A stretch of DNA of 64,000 bases from Portunus trituberculatus. Lineage: Eukaryota; Arthropoda; Malacostraca; Decapoda; Portunidae. The notes beneath the pieces are model-generated. The model made no database searches. It worked only from the letters and a program-made list of their open reading frames with translations, and was not told the DNA's origin. Each line of letters opens with the position of its first letter. Position 1 is the first letter of the stretch. The position numbers and the translations under genes are program-made. The DNA is taken from positions 12,329,902 through 12,393,901 of the forward strand of contig NC_059281.1 of assembly GCF_017591435.1 (NCBI RefSeq), written 5' to 3'. Of the stretch, positions 11,980 to 24,636 are shown one piece after another.

Positions 11980-13390
11980 TTAGTATTATTATCATTATTA
12001 TATTTTCCATCCTGCCTTACTTTAAGAACCCATATGTTTATTTGTGCAATTTCATGAAATATTTTAATTTATTCATCTCAATAATACGTTATGAACAAGC
12101 CTTCTGGTATTATTTTGTTATCAATTAATGATTAACTCTTAAATGGGCAAATTCAATCACAGATAAAAGTTGGGAAAGGTAAAATCAGCTGCAGGGTTAC
12201 ATAGGTTCTGTCAGTGGTGCTTTGGTTTCGAACAGGAGTAGCAAGAGGCCGTCCTTCCAGCGCCAGCAGCTAAGCTAATGCTTCAAAGGAGCAGCAGCAG
12301 CAGCAGCAGGATCTGCCGCAAAGGATGAATGTTCCAATTTTTGTCCTTGTTTAATCATGGAAAACTCCCTTCTCCCATACATAATGTTTTCTTCTTGCTT
12401 CTTTCTTCTCGAATTATACTGATATTGATACTGGTAAACAGAACGTAACCCTGAGTGTGAGGCAAATTCTGAATCCTGAGACAGGGTGACTTTGTACAGC
12501 GTGACTGTCCCTCCAAACGATCGAAGAGGCCTGCTTACTGTTCCTGTTCTGCTTGTGGCACATAGCTCACCCGTGGGGATGTAAAAAATGTGATAGACGC
12601 CAAAACCATGCGTTTGGGTGTTTGCTGGTAATATTTTATCACGTAATGGTAATGAAAATTACATCACTTGGCTTCTGAATTCCATAATTTAGACATTTTT
12701 AATGTTAGGTTGTCACATTATTATTTTCCAATATCAAACATTTTACTCTCAAAATAAATAAATTTGGCAGTATAAAATGCCAGTTGTAATATCCTCCCAT
12801 CTCCTTTATTGTACTTTTTTTTTTTTCAACAATAAACTTATCAAATCAAAGGTGTAGTTGTAGTAGTACGTGCCACATGGCATTGCAGTGCCAAAAGATC
12901 TCCCGTCTCCAATGTGTTCGGGGCTGTCTGGGCCTGGCTATCCCCAACTATCCAGGCATTATGAGTGCATATAACACAACAGCCGTCAGCCAAGAACTAC
13001 ACAACAGCCGTCAGCCAAGAACTACCGCGTGGAGGCTTGGCAGCCTCTTGCACCTTCCCTTATTTCCTTATGATCTCATGTTCTTATAATCTATTATTTA
13101 TCACATATTCAAGACTTTCGAGTACCTTCGCCTTTCCAGACGACATATTATTACCATGAACTTTTGCTTTTATAAATGGAAGTGGGTTATTTGGCACAAC
13201 AGCGTAATATAATTGGTCTACTCTACTACATTTTACTTCACAAGTTAACACAGCGCACTTCTCTGCGGCTTATCCCCTTTGTTTCCCTCGTTTATTATAA
13301 ATTGGAAACAAAATACTACCCACATTACGTTTACGTTAGAATATTGCACGTGACTAGAGAATACTTGAAAGGTCGGCTGTAAGAACCTTA
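11980..13390. other. Intergenic sequence, no gene seen
   Basis: AT-rich sequence downstream of the cysteine-rich gene, with a short CAG array near 12294-12309. A 25-bp tandem repeat near 12974-13022 is single in unit B. No open frame resembles a protein I know. A (GA)n array follows at about 13397-13465. Confidence 0.6.
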
Positions 13391-13392
13391 TA

Positions 13393-13396
<4 letters not shown>

Positions 13397-13465
<69 letters not shown>
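13397..13465. repeat. (GA)n microsatellite, unit A
   Basis: A pure GA array marking the left side of the plus-strand LINE. The unit B counterpart is at about 26037-26098. Confidence 0.95.
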
Positions 13466-13467
<2 letters not shown>

Positions 13468-13469
13468 GT

Positions 13470-16050
13470 GTGAATGGAAAGGCAGATTCAATGTTACCCT
13501 TGGGAAGAAGCTCAGGGATGAATAATATCTTAATCCTGGCAAGGAGAGCATCACCAATGATATCCTCAATGCCCTCCTGGAGGTAAAGGTAGACAATCCT
13601 GTCATAGATTTATTTAACATGTCTCTCACCGCAGGCAAGCTTCCCCACTCCTGGAAAAATCATTATCATCCCAATCCCCAAAGGTGATAGCACCTTTTGC
13701 CCCATCTTTCTCTCACCAGCTGTCTGTGGAAGATGATGGAACGGGTAATATTGAACAGGCTTATATATAAGGTGAGCCATGTACTCTCTGGCAATATACA
13801 TGATTTCCTAAAAGGTCATTCTACAAGTCATTGTTGAGTGCCTTATAGATAAGGATGCTACCTGCAGAGCTTTCGTTGATCTCAAGGGTGCCTTCGACAG
13901 GACCAACAAAAATGTTATTATGGAGCAACTCATTCTCAAAGGTGTCAAAGGTATATTATTAGGATTGATCAGGGACTATTTGTACAATAGAACACCACAG
14001 GTTTGCTTTCAAGGTGCAGTTTCCTCTGATGAAGTCTTTGAGTTTGGAACACCACAGGGTGGAGTCCTTAGTCCAATACTTTTCAATGTCTTAATGGACA
14101 AAATTGTGTGTCGTTCCTTCCCACAGAGCACCCAGATCTTCACCTATGCTGATGACATACTCCTCCAATGCCCCATTCCTAGGATTCTCCAGTTAGCTTT
14201 GTCACAACTGGCAGCGTTGTGTGTCCAGATGGGACTTTTGATTAATGAATGTAAAACAAAATTTCAAGCTAAAGGGAAGGTCTCTCGATTGCCCACTGTA
14301 AATAATGTTCCCATTCCTAAAGTTCATGTCCACTATGCTCGAGACCTCTGTCTGCCATGGCTAGCACCACTTCGGTTGCTAGAAAACAGGGGCCCAAGGG
14401 CTGGCATTCCAGTCCTAAGGATGTTCTACATATCTGTTGTATGGTCCCTCATTGACTATGCAGCCCCTGTTTTAATACAGTTTAGTGCCACCCAGCCCTG
14501 TCCCCTGGAGCTTGTTCAGAATGAAGCCATAAGGATAATTTTGGGATGCCCCAGGACTGTGCGGATTTTTTTTTTAATTTTTTTTTTTTACGTAGGGAAG
14601 AAGGCCAGCCAAGGGCAAAAAAAAAGAAAGTTAGAAAAAAGCCCACTTGAGCGCTGGCTCTCCAAAGAGTAAAAAAGTGCAAAACCGTCCGCCAGAATTA
14701 GGGGAGCAAATGCCTCGATTGAGATCCTCAGAGCTGAAATGCACCTGCTGAGTATTATGTGTAGGATACAGGAAATTACATGTGGTGCATTTGGTCGGAT
14801 GCTATGCACGTGCTCTGATTCTCTCTTAAGGAATCACTGATCCCCCTGTATCATGAATCTTGGACTCCTACGACTCCATACCTCAGGAAGATCTTAGGAG
14901 TACTGGCAAGTGTAGGAGTAGCCAAGGCCTGTATTAATGTTGTTATGTCACTGCTCCAACCCGTTTGGAACCCTCAGTGTCAGTGTTGACATTCACTCAC
15001 TGCATCAGCTGAAGAGGGACTGGCTCCCTCATGTGCTGCAAGACATGTTTATGACCAAATTGTCCAAGTACCCTCATGTTCAGGCTATTCATGTTTATTA
15101 AGATGGGTTAGTCAATGGCAGCAGGTCTGGATGTGGGCTGTTCATCCGTGACTACATCTATGGCCAATCACTACACTGACACTAAGGTTTCCAGGTGGGT
15201 CCTTGCACACATGTTTTCCACTAGAGCTGAACTGTATGCTGTTCTGGAGGCACTCCATATTGTGGCGTCTCTCCATAAGAATGTTTATTTCTTTGTTGAC
15301 AGTCAGGCTACATTGTATGCTTTAGTTAATAAATGTCTTTATCTCACCCACGGCGTAGAAGGTCCTGGTGCCATGGTCCATTTCATCTGGATACCCTCTC
15401 ATGTGCCCTTCAAGATGACACAGTGGACCCTGACACTGAATACACTCTGGGCTATGTCGAGAGTATTATTTAGGACTTTGTACATAGTAGCATTAGTGAT
15501 CAGTTGGAGGTTTGTTGCCATAGAGGCAGTGGCACTAGTCTTCACTATGCATGTGTCTCCCAGAGCTGTGCTTACACCTAAGGGAGACAAACTGCTTCAC
15601 ATGACAGGGTAGCAATGCTTCTCAGATTAGGCTATAGTAAATACTTTTGGGAAGTCAGTGCTTCTCCTGGTGAATGGTGTGTGCTATATGCTACACCAAG
15701 GGGACAGACTCTGCATTATTATGCCACAAAATGTCTTCATTGCTAAATTTAGGCTGCAGAGTCAACATGACTTGTATACCCTCATTGACCATCTTCTAGA
15801 CTCAGCCACTCTGAGGGATATAGGCTAATCAAGGAATATCCTATGTTTGCTCCCACACTGTAGAATATTTATGCAATAAGGTGTGCAATATCTGTACTTA
15901 TTTATTTACTTATTCTTGTAATGTATTCTGTATTTTCATATTTTGATACCCTACCCTTTAGTCTTTGTCTAGGGGGTGGGTGGCAAGGTCCATCCTCTTC
16001 CTTTGTTGTATTTAATTAAAGCAGCAATAAATGTATCACTCATCAGTCAA
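13470..16050 (+). mobile_element. Non-LTR retrotransposon with RT and RNase H remnants, unit A
   Basis: Plus-strand reverse transcriptase remains open from 13920 to 14672. It shows TPQGGVLSPILFNVLMDK (about 14050-14103) and the catalytic YADD box (about 14143). Frame-broken RT sequence lies upstream. Further downstream, 15115-15612 contains an RNase H-like stretch with ELYAVLEALHIV and FFVDSQATLYAL, then IWIPSHV. An RNase H domain after the RT fits I/R1-type LINEs, but the clade is not determined. A T-tract plus a LINE 3'-end fragment (about 14567-14690) is inserted in the frame. The element is defective. Confidence 0.85.
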
Positions 16051-16712
16051 TCAAATTTAGTTAATGGATACAAAATGTCTACCTAGGTAGACATCCTTGA
16101 AAATTTTATAAACATGATTTACTTCTTTGAGGGAAATAAAGTCAAGTTATGAACACATAAATGTAAGCAAGGTGTGATTCCTACCTAAATGAATTATTGA
16201 TACATGCATGGATCAATCCAGTAGCCTGTGTAATACTTGGGTCTTGGAGTTAAGATAGGGCAAAAGAAGTACAGATTGTGTATTGGTCATAGGTGAGTGG
16301 CATAAAATAATTCATGAAAAGATGGATCATGGAAAGGAAACATACTTAAATAAAACTAAAGGGAAAACAGCAAAGAACACAAAATGAAATAGTGCAAAGA
16401 ACCTTCAACCCTCCCTCATATCTTGTATTCCCTCTGCTTGTTTGCTACTCTCAACACTAGCCGGGTAATCCACATCTTGTAAGAGTAGAATCCAAGAAAA
16501 TTATTGGTTACAGACTGTAATTGACTTACAAAAGGCAACAGGTCCTGGTAGATAGTGTGTCTCATGAAGCAGTGGTGGTGGGCTGATGGTTAGTGCCTTG
16601 ATAGACACTGCCTCTCTACTTCTGGAAAACATTTAAATTTTTTCAAGTTCGAAACTGGAAATTTCATTTTAAATTCTTGCAATAGAAGTATTTCTTTTAA
16701 TATTACAAACTG

Positions 16713-16780
<68 letters not shown>
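16713..16780. repeat. (TA)n array at the junction of the duplication units
   Basis: This TA array ends unit A and abuts the SINE head that begins unit B. The same left flank (ending ACAAACTGT) precedes the TA array at 28363 that ends unit B. Confidence 0.9.
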
Positions 16781-16783
<3 letters not shown>

Positions 16784-16992
16784 GTAGTGGATAAGGTGGT
16801 GAGCGTGGGATCGGGCAGACATCCATGCGTAGGTTCGAATCCCACCACGTACAGTCTTAATTACTTTGCTATTTGTCGAGTGGGTTTAAAGTTACCTACA
16901 TGTCACCATGATACCCAGGTTCTAGGTGGTTACACCCAAGATGAGCTTTGGGGGTGATATGGGCCTTAATATGGGTACCACTATAAATAAAA
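16781..16992 (+). mobile_element. tRNA-derived SINE, family 1, truncated (start of unit B)
   Basis: The head and part of the body are present, including GGTTCGAATCC at about 16832-16842. The 3' part is missing because sequence corresponding to about 3950-4330 of unit A is deleted here. Confidence 0.88.
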
Positions 16993-17890
16993 TCGCATAT
17001 AGACGCAACATCTAGCTTTGGAAAGATGAAAATAAGTAGGAGGAACAGAAAAGGGGTTACTGTCAGTTGCCTCAGACACATCTGTTTCAGTGAGGAAAAG
17101 ATGAAGTTTAGTATAGGAGACGAGGTGTTATACAGCTTGAAAATTATATTCAAGATTGCAAAAGTTACAGTTAATGAAGAAAAAGTTTGGGGAGGTGTCA
17201 AGATATTTATGGTTGATATCCAAAGAGCAGTCCAACCTGGGGATATTAATTTCATGGTCACTTGTAATATGTTGATAATATTTGGGTTGGCTTTTTTTTT
17301 TTCTCTCTATTTGTTATTCAAACGTTATCAGTTTACATCTTGCGGTGTTTCTTCTACGATCGAGGTCCTCTGAATGTTAATGATATCTTATTTTGTCTAA
17401 AACGTTTCAGAATACAGGCACCGAAACATTGAAAAGTCTGATGACATTCAAACACTTAAAAAAAAAAAAAAAAAAATACTTATTAACATGGATAGACGGA
17501 GCATCGTGTACAAGACATGTGGAGGACATTGGTTTTATACTACTATAGCATTACTACTACACATTCGACACTTCATGCACAATCAACGGTGTTTAAAGTA
17601 TTCTTTATTTTCACATTGTTTCTCGATCTATATATAGCATTGTCTTCTTCTTCATTATAGAAACCAGTACATCTACTCGTCCGCAAGTGATGGAAGGAAA
17701 AGTAAATGACAAACAGAAAAAAACACTACCATCATATTCATTCAAAAACACGCGGAAAAGTAAAAGTTATAAGTTTTTCTAACCTATCAATGATGGTCGT
17801 CCCAAGCTGCATAATTTTCTGCTGCCTGACCTGGCTCGTTCCTCTTCCATCTCTTCACCTGTGAGAAGCACAAGTGTTCCGCCCATGGAA

Positions 17891-17967
17891 TATATATACG
17901 AGGAAGAAAAGGATGAAAAGGCAGAGTGGCTTCACTCAGCCACACAAGCACAACTCTCTGATCAGCC
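17891..17967 (+). promoter_or_regulatory. Core promoter and 5' UTR of cysteine-rich gene, copy B
   Basis: A TATATATA box about 75 bp upstream of the ATG at 17968, identical in layout to copy A. Confidence 0.6.
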
Positions 17968-18134
17968 ATGGCTAAGCTACTGACGGTGGCGGCCTTGGTG
18001 GTCCTTATAGTCCTTTCTATCTCTCACGCCGAGGTTTGTATGTCCATCCAGCCACGAAAAAGCTTTGGACTCTCACAAGAACTAAAGAAAATAGTGGTAT
18101 ACTAGCCGTAGATGGAATAATAGTGATGTGACGA

Positions 18135-18166
<32 letters not shown>

Positions 18167-21100
18167 ATATGAAAAGCTATTTAATTAGTGAGGCAATAAG
18201 CATATCAATGGTAGATGAATACTGAAAATAATGACGTGTGCCGGAGATCAGACATGCGCCATAAGAAATAAAGGATTCAATTGGGTAGACTAATTTAATT
18301 CCTAATAAAAAGAATGAAAGACTGGAGGTGCTGGTCAACTCTTGCATTAGGGAGGTGATGGAAATGAGATAAAGGAAGGAGAATTCTTTTGTCAGTAGCT
18401 AATGAACGGTATCGTAAAGAGAATGAAAGTAAGGTTTAAATTCCCTAAACAAATCAAGATATAAAGTAAGTTGAAATTCGTACAATTTTTATCCTCATGA
18501 AATGTTATCCTTTTGTCTTCCATCACAACAGGAAAACTACAACGGTGCCCCAAGCTGCAAAGATAAGGGGGGTGCGTGTACTGCTGCGCAAGAAAATACC
18601 GTAAATATTTGCGACCAGGTGACAGATGCCGCCCCATGTCCTGGCGGGGAAGTATGCTGCTTGCTTAGTAAGTTAAATGTTTTTTTTTTCTTTTTTTTTT
18701 CTGTCACGAATTTCTATGCTAAAAGTGATATAACGATTTTGCTACATTTTGTAACTGTAACTCGTACTTTAAAACGCTTTATAGACTTTCGTAGGGACTT
18801 TTTTTTTTTTGGCAATGCTCATCACTATATAGACTATTCAAAGTAAAGAAGAATCTAAATGTTTGAATCTTAACTAGTGACCGAAGCGTTTGTGTTTATA
18901 TTTTACTATACCTTCGCTAGGTATATGAACTGATGATGTGTTTAATTGGTCATTAAGGTGGTGGAGCGTTCAGATTAAGTCGCAAAATAAGAAGGCCAAG
19001 AAAAAGAATAAACGGAAAACACCGGGAAAAACTAAGGATGGATCTTTGAAAAGGAATAAGCAAAAGAATGTCAAGAATAAGAAGTCCAAAGTTAAAAAGA
19101 AGAAAAAGCGACATAACTCTAATAAAAAAGATGATGGGTCAATGAAAGGTGGAGAGAAAAAGAAGACCAGCAACAAGAAGAAAACAAAGGCGCAAGTGAA
19201 GAAAATCAAGAAGAATCAAGACGAAGGAAGTGTGGGCGTAGTGAAGGAAAATAAGCAAGGTAAGGGTTCAGTGGACGTTGGTGACTAGAAAAGCTGATAT
19301 CATTGGGGCAAAAATATATGAGGTTACAATCTGCCTCTTACTGGCATCCAATATCAATTTCAGTAAGCTCAAAGCATAGACAATTCTTCTCTGCTAAAAA
19401 AATAGGATATATATTATCACAAACATTGCCCATCTTGATGTAATAAAACTGCAAAACAAGAAATTAAAAAATAATGCGTGAGCAGAAATAATCATCCACT
19501 GCACTAGAATCTAAGCTAAAGTTAATATAGAAACAAATGAATAGATACAAATAAAACAAAGCTTCACTATAATCTAATGTTGAGCGGTTACTATTTCCAG
19601 CAAATGCAGATCAAAAGTTTAATCCCGTATGCGCTAGCACCTCAGCGTGTGCGGGAACCTGTATCCCTGAAACTGATAGGTGTTTCGGTAAGGAGATGAA
19701 TACCTGCGGGCGTTGGTGTAAATGCTGTGTGCCTAAAGGTGGTGGTGGAGGTGGAGGTGGAGGTGGAGGCGGCGGCAGCAGTAAATGCAGAGGCAAATGT
19801 ACGACGGGGAAATGCACCAACAAGAAGAACTGCAGAAAGGGGACATGTACCGCCAAGAAGGACTGCAAAAAGGGGAAAAACTGGAAGAAGGGCCAAGGCT
19901 GCCGGGGTCCTTCGTGCGGCTGCTGTACGAAGAAGAAGAAGAAGAACCCCAGTAAGTACTTTGTGGAATTAATTGAAATTATTAGCTCGTCTGTATTCCA
20001 AGTGTTGTTCCATGATGTTTATCTGCAACTCTTGTTGTTATTGTTGTTGTTTTCCCAGTCTAGCAAGAAGGTTTGGGTATTTGCAACTGTTACTCCAAAG
20101 TGGATGTCCTTCCTAACCTCAGACCTTAGCCAGGATTGGAACCTGCCAGCCTAATATTCCCTCTGTCCTAAGCCTGCGTTGTATTGTATATTTGTTCTTA
20201 TATTCAACTCACGATGCAGAATTCTTAATTGTTTACATAATCACAAAAACAGCGGAAATATTCTTGTAAACCGTAATAGTTTTCACCTCAACCTCATTAT
20301 AGTGAAAATGAAGATGCTCAACCATTTGAGAATATGAAGATCTTTAAAAATAATACAAACCAAGTCACTTTACATGTTATGAAGTAAATAACTGAGATTA
20401 TAAATGAGCACTGTCCTGAAAAGCAAGGCTGTCTGATAAGTCTGAGGGAAGCTGTAGAAAGCTTAAGTTTATTTATTTATTTATTTATTTTTTTTTTTTA
20501 CGGTAAGGCCTATAGCGCCTGTAGTCATACTTGAAGAGTGTATGGGAAGCGCTGTTGAGCTTCCGCCCATTAGTGGTGCAGGCAATTTTATTTATAGTGG
20601 TACCCATATTAAGGCCCATATCACCACCCAAGCACATCTTGGGTGTAACCACTTAGAACCTGGGTATCATGGTGACATGTAGGTAAATTTAAACCACTCG
20701 ACAAATGGCAAAGTGTTTTAAGGCTGTACGTGGTGGGATTCGAACCTACGCGTGGCCGTCTGCCCGATCCCACGCTCACCACCTTATCCACTACGCCACT
20801 TGTGGATTTGCACAATTGAAAGTGTTGGGTTTTACAACTCTTTTTCCTTAACATGGTATTCATAAAAGTTTAATATAGTGCACAATACTTATACATACTG
20901 AGACATAACTGATGTCTTTCTTATACAGAGGAATGCAAGCAAATTAAGCAATGTTCTACAAAGAATGGATTCTGTAAAATGAAGTGTAATGAAGATGAAA
21001 AGCCCTTGAAAAAAAATAACCTGTGCAAGAAGACTTGCCGCTGCTGTGTTCTAAAGAAGAAAAACAAAAAGAAATGCAAGAAGACGGACGCATGCAAGGA

Positions 21101-22582
21101 AGAAGGAGGAAAGTGCAAAAGGTCAAGAGTTGTAACAGCAATGTAATGTCATACTCGTGTGATAAAGGTTGCGTGTGCTGCATTGAGGGTAAGTAATACC
21201 ACTCTCTCGCGTTCTGCATCGACCTCAAGGCATTACTATATAGAAATCTACGTGTATACTGCTTTTGTATTTCGTATTCAAGACAAAACGCATGTTGTTT
21301 ACATTTTCTGTATAAAGTGAAACAAACTCTTGAGAACTATATTATATTAGAATCTTGCTTTCCTACCCAACTCCTAGACTAGCCGAGAAATCACCAATGA
21401 CTTCAGATGATGATTCTTGTTTCGGTTTCAGATAGAGATTGTGCCCAGCCCCTTGAATGTAGAAAAAATAATGGCGTCTGTATGAAGACCTGTAGCGGCG
21501 ATGAGAGGGAACTGAAGGATTTGTGCTACACATACAACACAGGGCCGACCTGCAGGTGTTGTGCTCCCAAGTGCTCGCAAGACTCAGCCTGCACCCTGTG
21601 GGGAGGAGTTTGTGTGGATGGTCCCGAACAGTGTCCAACAGAATTTGGCACACACATGGTCTCTGAAGGCTGCACAGGATACAACTGTGTATGTTGCAAA
21701 CCAGGTAAATGAATGGAACATGTTATCTCTCTCTCTCTCGTTCGTAGTAGTAGTAGTAGGAACAGTTTAGCGGTATAACCCACTACAGGAGTGGCAGATA
21801 GCTGCACGAGCGGTCGGAGGCGAATCGGAGGTTCAGCGTGTGTGGTACAGTGGAACCCTGCGTGCTTTGGGGTCCGAGGGGTCTCCAAGTGCACGGGTTC
21901 GAATCCTGTCCAGGGTCTGAGTATAGGTTGGGCTTCCTCACTCGGGGCAACGGTTTCCTAGCGGGTGGGCTTTAAGATAGGAGTTACCAAAAAAAGTATC
22001 CCCTTTAGCCCATAAATTCCCGTGAAAAGCCCACATGGTATATATTAAAAAAAAAAAAAAAAAAAACATCCGGGGCAGCCACACACACATTTGCTGATGC
22101 TTTACTCTTATTACCACTTGATACATTTCGCTACTGGGGGTTATTCACCACGGCATCCCACAGTACATTCACACACCACAATATCCCACTGACCTAAATT
22201 ATTCTACCAGGAGACACCCAACATGGTGTACCTACTCCAACACTAGCTGGGTTTACCCAAGGAGGGTCAAATTGACCTCAACAATGAATAAATCCCTTAA
22301 CCAAACACCTAATTCAGACCATAGGCATAGCACAATGAATTTTCTTCCCCACACTTCTTCCTCTCTGGTGAGAAGGCAGATTCCTACCTGGGTAGGATCT
22401 GAAAGCGTAAGTGGAGCTTCGGTTAGCTGTCTTGGATATAATGACATGAAATTTAGGTCTCCTCCACCTCAGCTGGCCACCTAGCCTCGGGGTCCACAAT
22501 CTATGCGTGCGGGGTTTGAATCGGCAAATCTGCGAGCGATTCAAAACGCTTTTGTAGTATTCTCTACTGCTTGGATCATTAC

Positions 22583-22644
<62 letters not shown>

Positions 22645-22872
22645 CAGGTAATAGTAGTAGCAGTAATAGTAGTACTAGTATTAGCATTACTATTGTTATT
22701 GTTATTATTGTTATTATTATTATTATTATAATTATTATTATTATTATTATTATTAGTAGTAGTAGTAGTAGTAGCACTAGAAGTAGTAGTATTTCGACTA
22801 CTACTACTACTGCTACTACAACAACGTTTAATTAATTTGCATTGTTATTGTATCTCTCTATACTCGCTACTA

Positions 22873-22923
<51 letters not shown>

Positions 22924-23252
22924 TAAGATTTCAACTAATAATAATTCTTGTCTCAGTTTCAGGTAGAGATTGCGCAGAGGCCGTCGAATGTAGTATTAAA
23001 AATGGCATCTGTAAGAAGACCTGTAGCGGCAATGAGAGGGAGCTGAAGGATTTGTGCCAGACAGACAACACAGGGTCCATCTGCAGGTGTTGTGCTCCCA
23101 AGTGCTCGCAAGACTCAGCCTGCACCCTGTGGGGAGGAATTTGTGTGGATGGTCCCGAACAGTGCCCAACGGAATATGGCACACACATTGTCACTGAAGG
23201 CTGCACAGGATACAAATGTGTATGTTGCAAACCAGGTAAGTGAATGGAACAT

Positions 23253-23314
<62 letters not shown>

Positions 23315-24396
23315 ACTACAACTACTACTACTACTTGTAGTAGTAGTAGGGAGGCAGTGGCCTAGTGGATAAGATGGTGAGTGTGGGATCGGGCAGATGT
23401 CCACATATAGGTTCGAATCCCACCACATACCACCTTGATACTCCGCCATTTGTCGAGTGGTTTAAAGTTACCTACATGTCACCATGATACCCAGGTTCTA
23501 GGTGGTTATACCAAAGACGCGCTTTGGTGGTGATATGGGTAACACTATAGATAAATTTGCCTGCGCCACTAATGGGTGGAAGCTGAACAGCGCTTCCAAT
23601 ACTCTTCAAGTAAAACCTTCAGGCACTATAGGCCTCAACATAAAAAAAAACTACTACTACTAATTTGCATTGTTATTTTCCTTTCTCAGTCACTACCACA
23701 CAAAAACCCATGACTACTGATAGTCCTGGCGGTCCTAGTGACTCTACCTCTCGCGATCCTGGTCCTAGCGGCTCTACCTCTGGTGGTCCTGGTCCTGGAG
23801 GTAGTACCTCTGGTGGTCCTGGTCCTGGAGGTAGTACCTCTGGGGGTCCTGGTCCTGGAGGTAGTACCTCTGGGGGTCCTGGTCCTGGAGGTAGTACCTC
23901 TGGTGGTCCTGGTCCTGGAGGTAGTACCTCTGGTGGTCCTGGTCCTGGAGGTAGTACCTCTGGTGGTCCTGGTCCTGGAGGTAGTACCTCTGGTGGTCCT
24001 GGTCCTGGAGATAGTACCTCTGGTGGTCCCGGTCCTGGAGATAGTACCTCTGGAGGTCCTGGTCCTGGCGACTCTACCTCTGGTGGTCCCGGTCCTGGAG
24101 ACAGTACCTCTGGCGGTCCTGGTCCTGGCGACTCTACCTCTGGCGGTCCTGGTCCTGGTGACTCTACCTCTGGCGGTCCTGGTCCTGGTGACTCTACCTC
24201 TGGCGGTCCTGGTCCTGGTGACTCTACATCGGGCGGTCCTGGAGACAGTACCTCTGGCGATCCTGAAGACAGTACTTCTGGCAATCCTGAAGACAGTACC
24301 TCTGGCAGTCCTGACGACAGTAGCTCTAATGATACTGATGATTCTAGCATGGCTTCGGATAGTTCTGATAGTACTGATAGTATGACTAAAGGTTAA
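17968..24396 (+). CDS. Secreted multi-module cysteine-rich protein, copy B (8 exons)
   Basis: Inferred exons are 17968-18033, 18532-18667, 18958-19259, 19601-19951, 20929-21188, 21432-21704, 22963-23235 and 23690-24396. The architecture is as in copy A. Copy B is in frame in exons 2 and 4, where copy A is broken. It has its own 1-bp losses in exon 3 (AAAA at 18984 where copy A has five A) and exon 5 (AAAA at 21117 where copy A has five A). Exons 6 and 7 are intact 91-codon exons about 80% alike to each other, so one arose from the other by exon duplication. A Pro in copy A exon 5 is Gln here. If the indels are sequencing errors, the real protein is about 789 residues. It is extracellular by its signal peptide, and its function is unknown. 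Confidence 0.72.
20465..20806 (-). mobile_element. tRNA-derived SINE, family 1 (intron 4, copy B)
   Basis: The unit B counterpart of the SINE at 7796-8130, with tail at left and head at right. Confidence 0.88.
21836..22066 (+). mobile_element. tRNA-derived SINE, family 2 (intron 6, copy B)
   Basis: The unit B counterpart of the element at 9160-9401, with the same B box and A-tail. Confidence 0.75.
22584..22920. repeat. Trinucleotide arrays and A-tract in intron 6, copy B
   Basis: TAG, TTA and CTA arrays followed by a CA array and A-tract. The counterpart of 9919-10265, with different repeat counts. Confidence 0.9.
23349..23649 (+). mobile_element. tRNA-derived SINE, family 1 (intron 7, copy B)
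   Basis: The unit B counterpart of 10685-10987. Confidence 0.88.
23773..24243 (+). repeat. 30-bp coding minisatellite in exon 8, copy B
   Basis: The same array of decapeptide-encoding 30-bp units as copy A, with the same number and order of variant units. The array has not changed since the units diverged. Confidence 0.95.
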
Positions 24397-24630
24397 GTCT
24401 ATCACTGCATTGAAACACTTTTATCCTTCACTCTTGAACATTCTGTATGGGATTGGCCACCCTGACCTTTGACAATGCACTATATTTTATGAACATCACT
24501 GATACAAGACCAATTCCTTTGTTCTCTATTCGATAGTCACTGTCCTGTCATGTAGGAGTCTGTGTTGAAGCATATTATGAATTGCCTGTTGCTCGAGGAT
24601 TGAGTGAAACAGAGACAGTGCTTGAATCAA

Positions 24631-24636
24631 AATAAA
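24631..24636 (+). terminator. Polyadenylation signal AATAAA, copy B
   Basis: A canonical signal about 235 bp after the stop at 24394-24396. Confidence 0.7.

Larger units (their letters stand above)
3729..16780 (+). repeat. Tandem duplication unit A
   Basis: Sequence from the SINE head (about 3729) to the (TA)n array ending at 16780 recurs in the same order from 16781 to about 28456. The two units match almost base for base across the cysteine-rich gene and its introns, differing mainly by short indels. Unit A differs from unit B in three large ways. It keeps about 390 bp (about 3950-4330) and about 1.7 kb (about 14668-16393) that B lacks, and it lacks the TTAA-flanked element of B. It may be a true tandem duplication or two haplotypes joined by the assembler. 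Confidence 0.9.

Noticed and set aside
18938..19288. Lys-rich single-exon gene starting at an ATG before exon 3 of copy B
   Set aside because: That ATG lies in the intron before the acceptor. In copy A the same Lys-rich stretch is in frame with the upstream exon through the acceptor at 6290.
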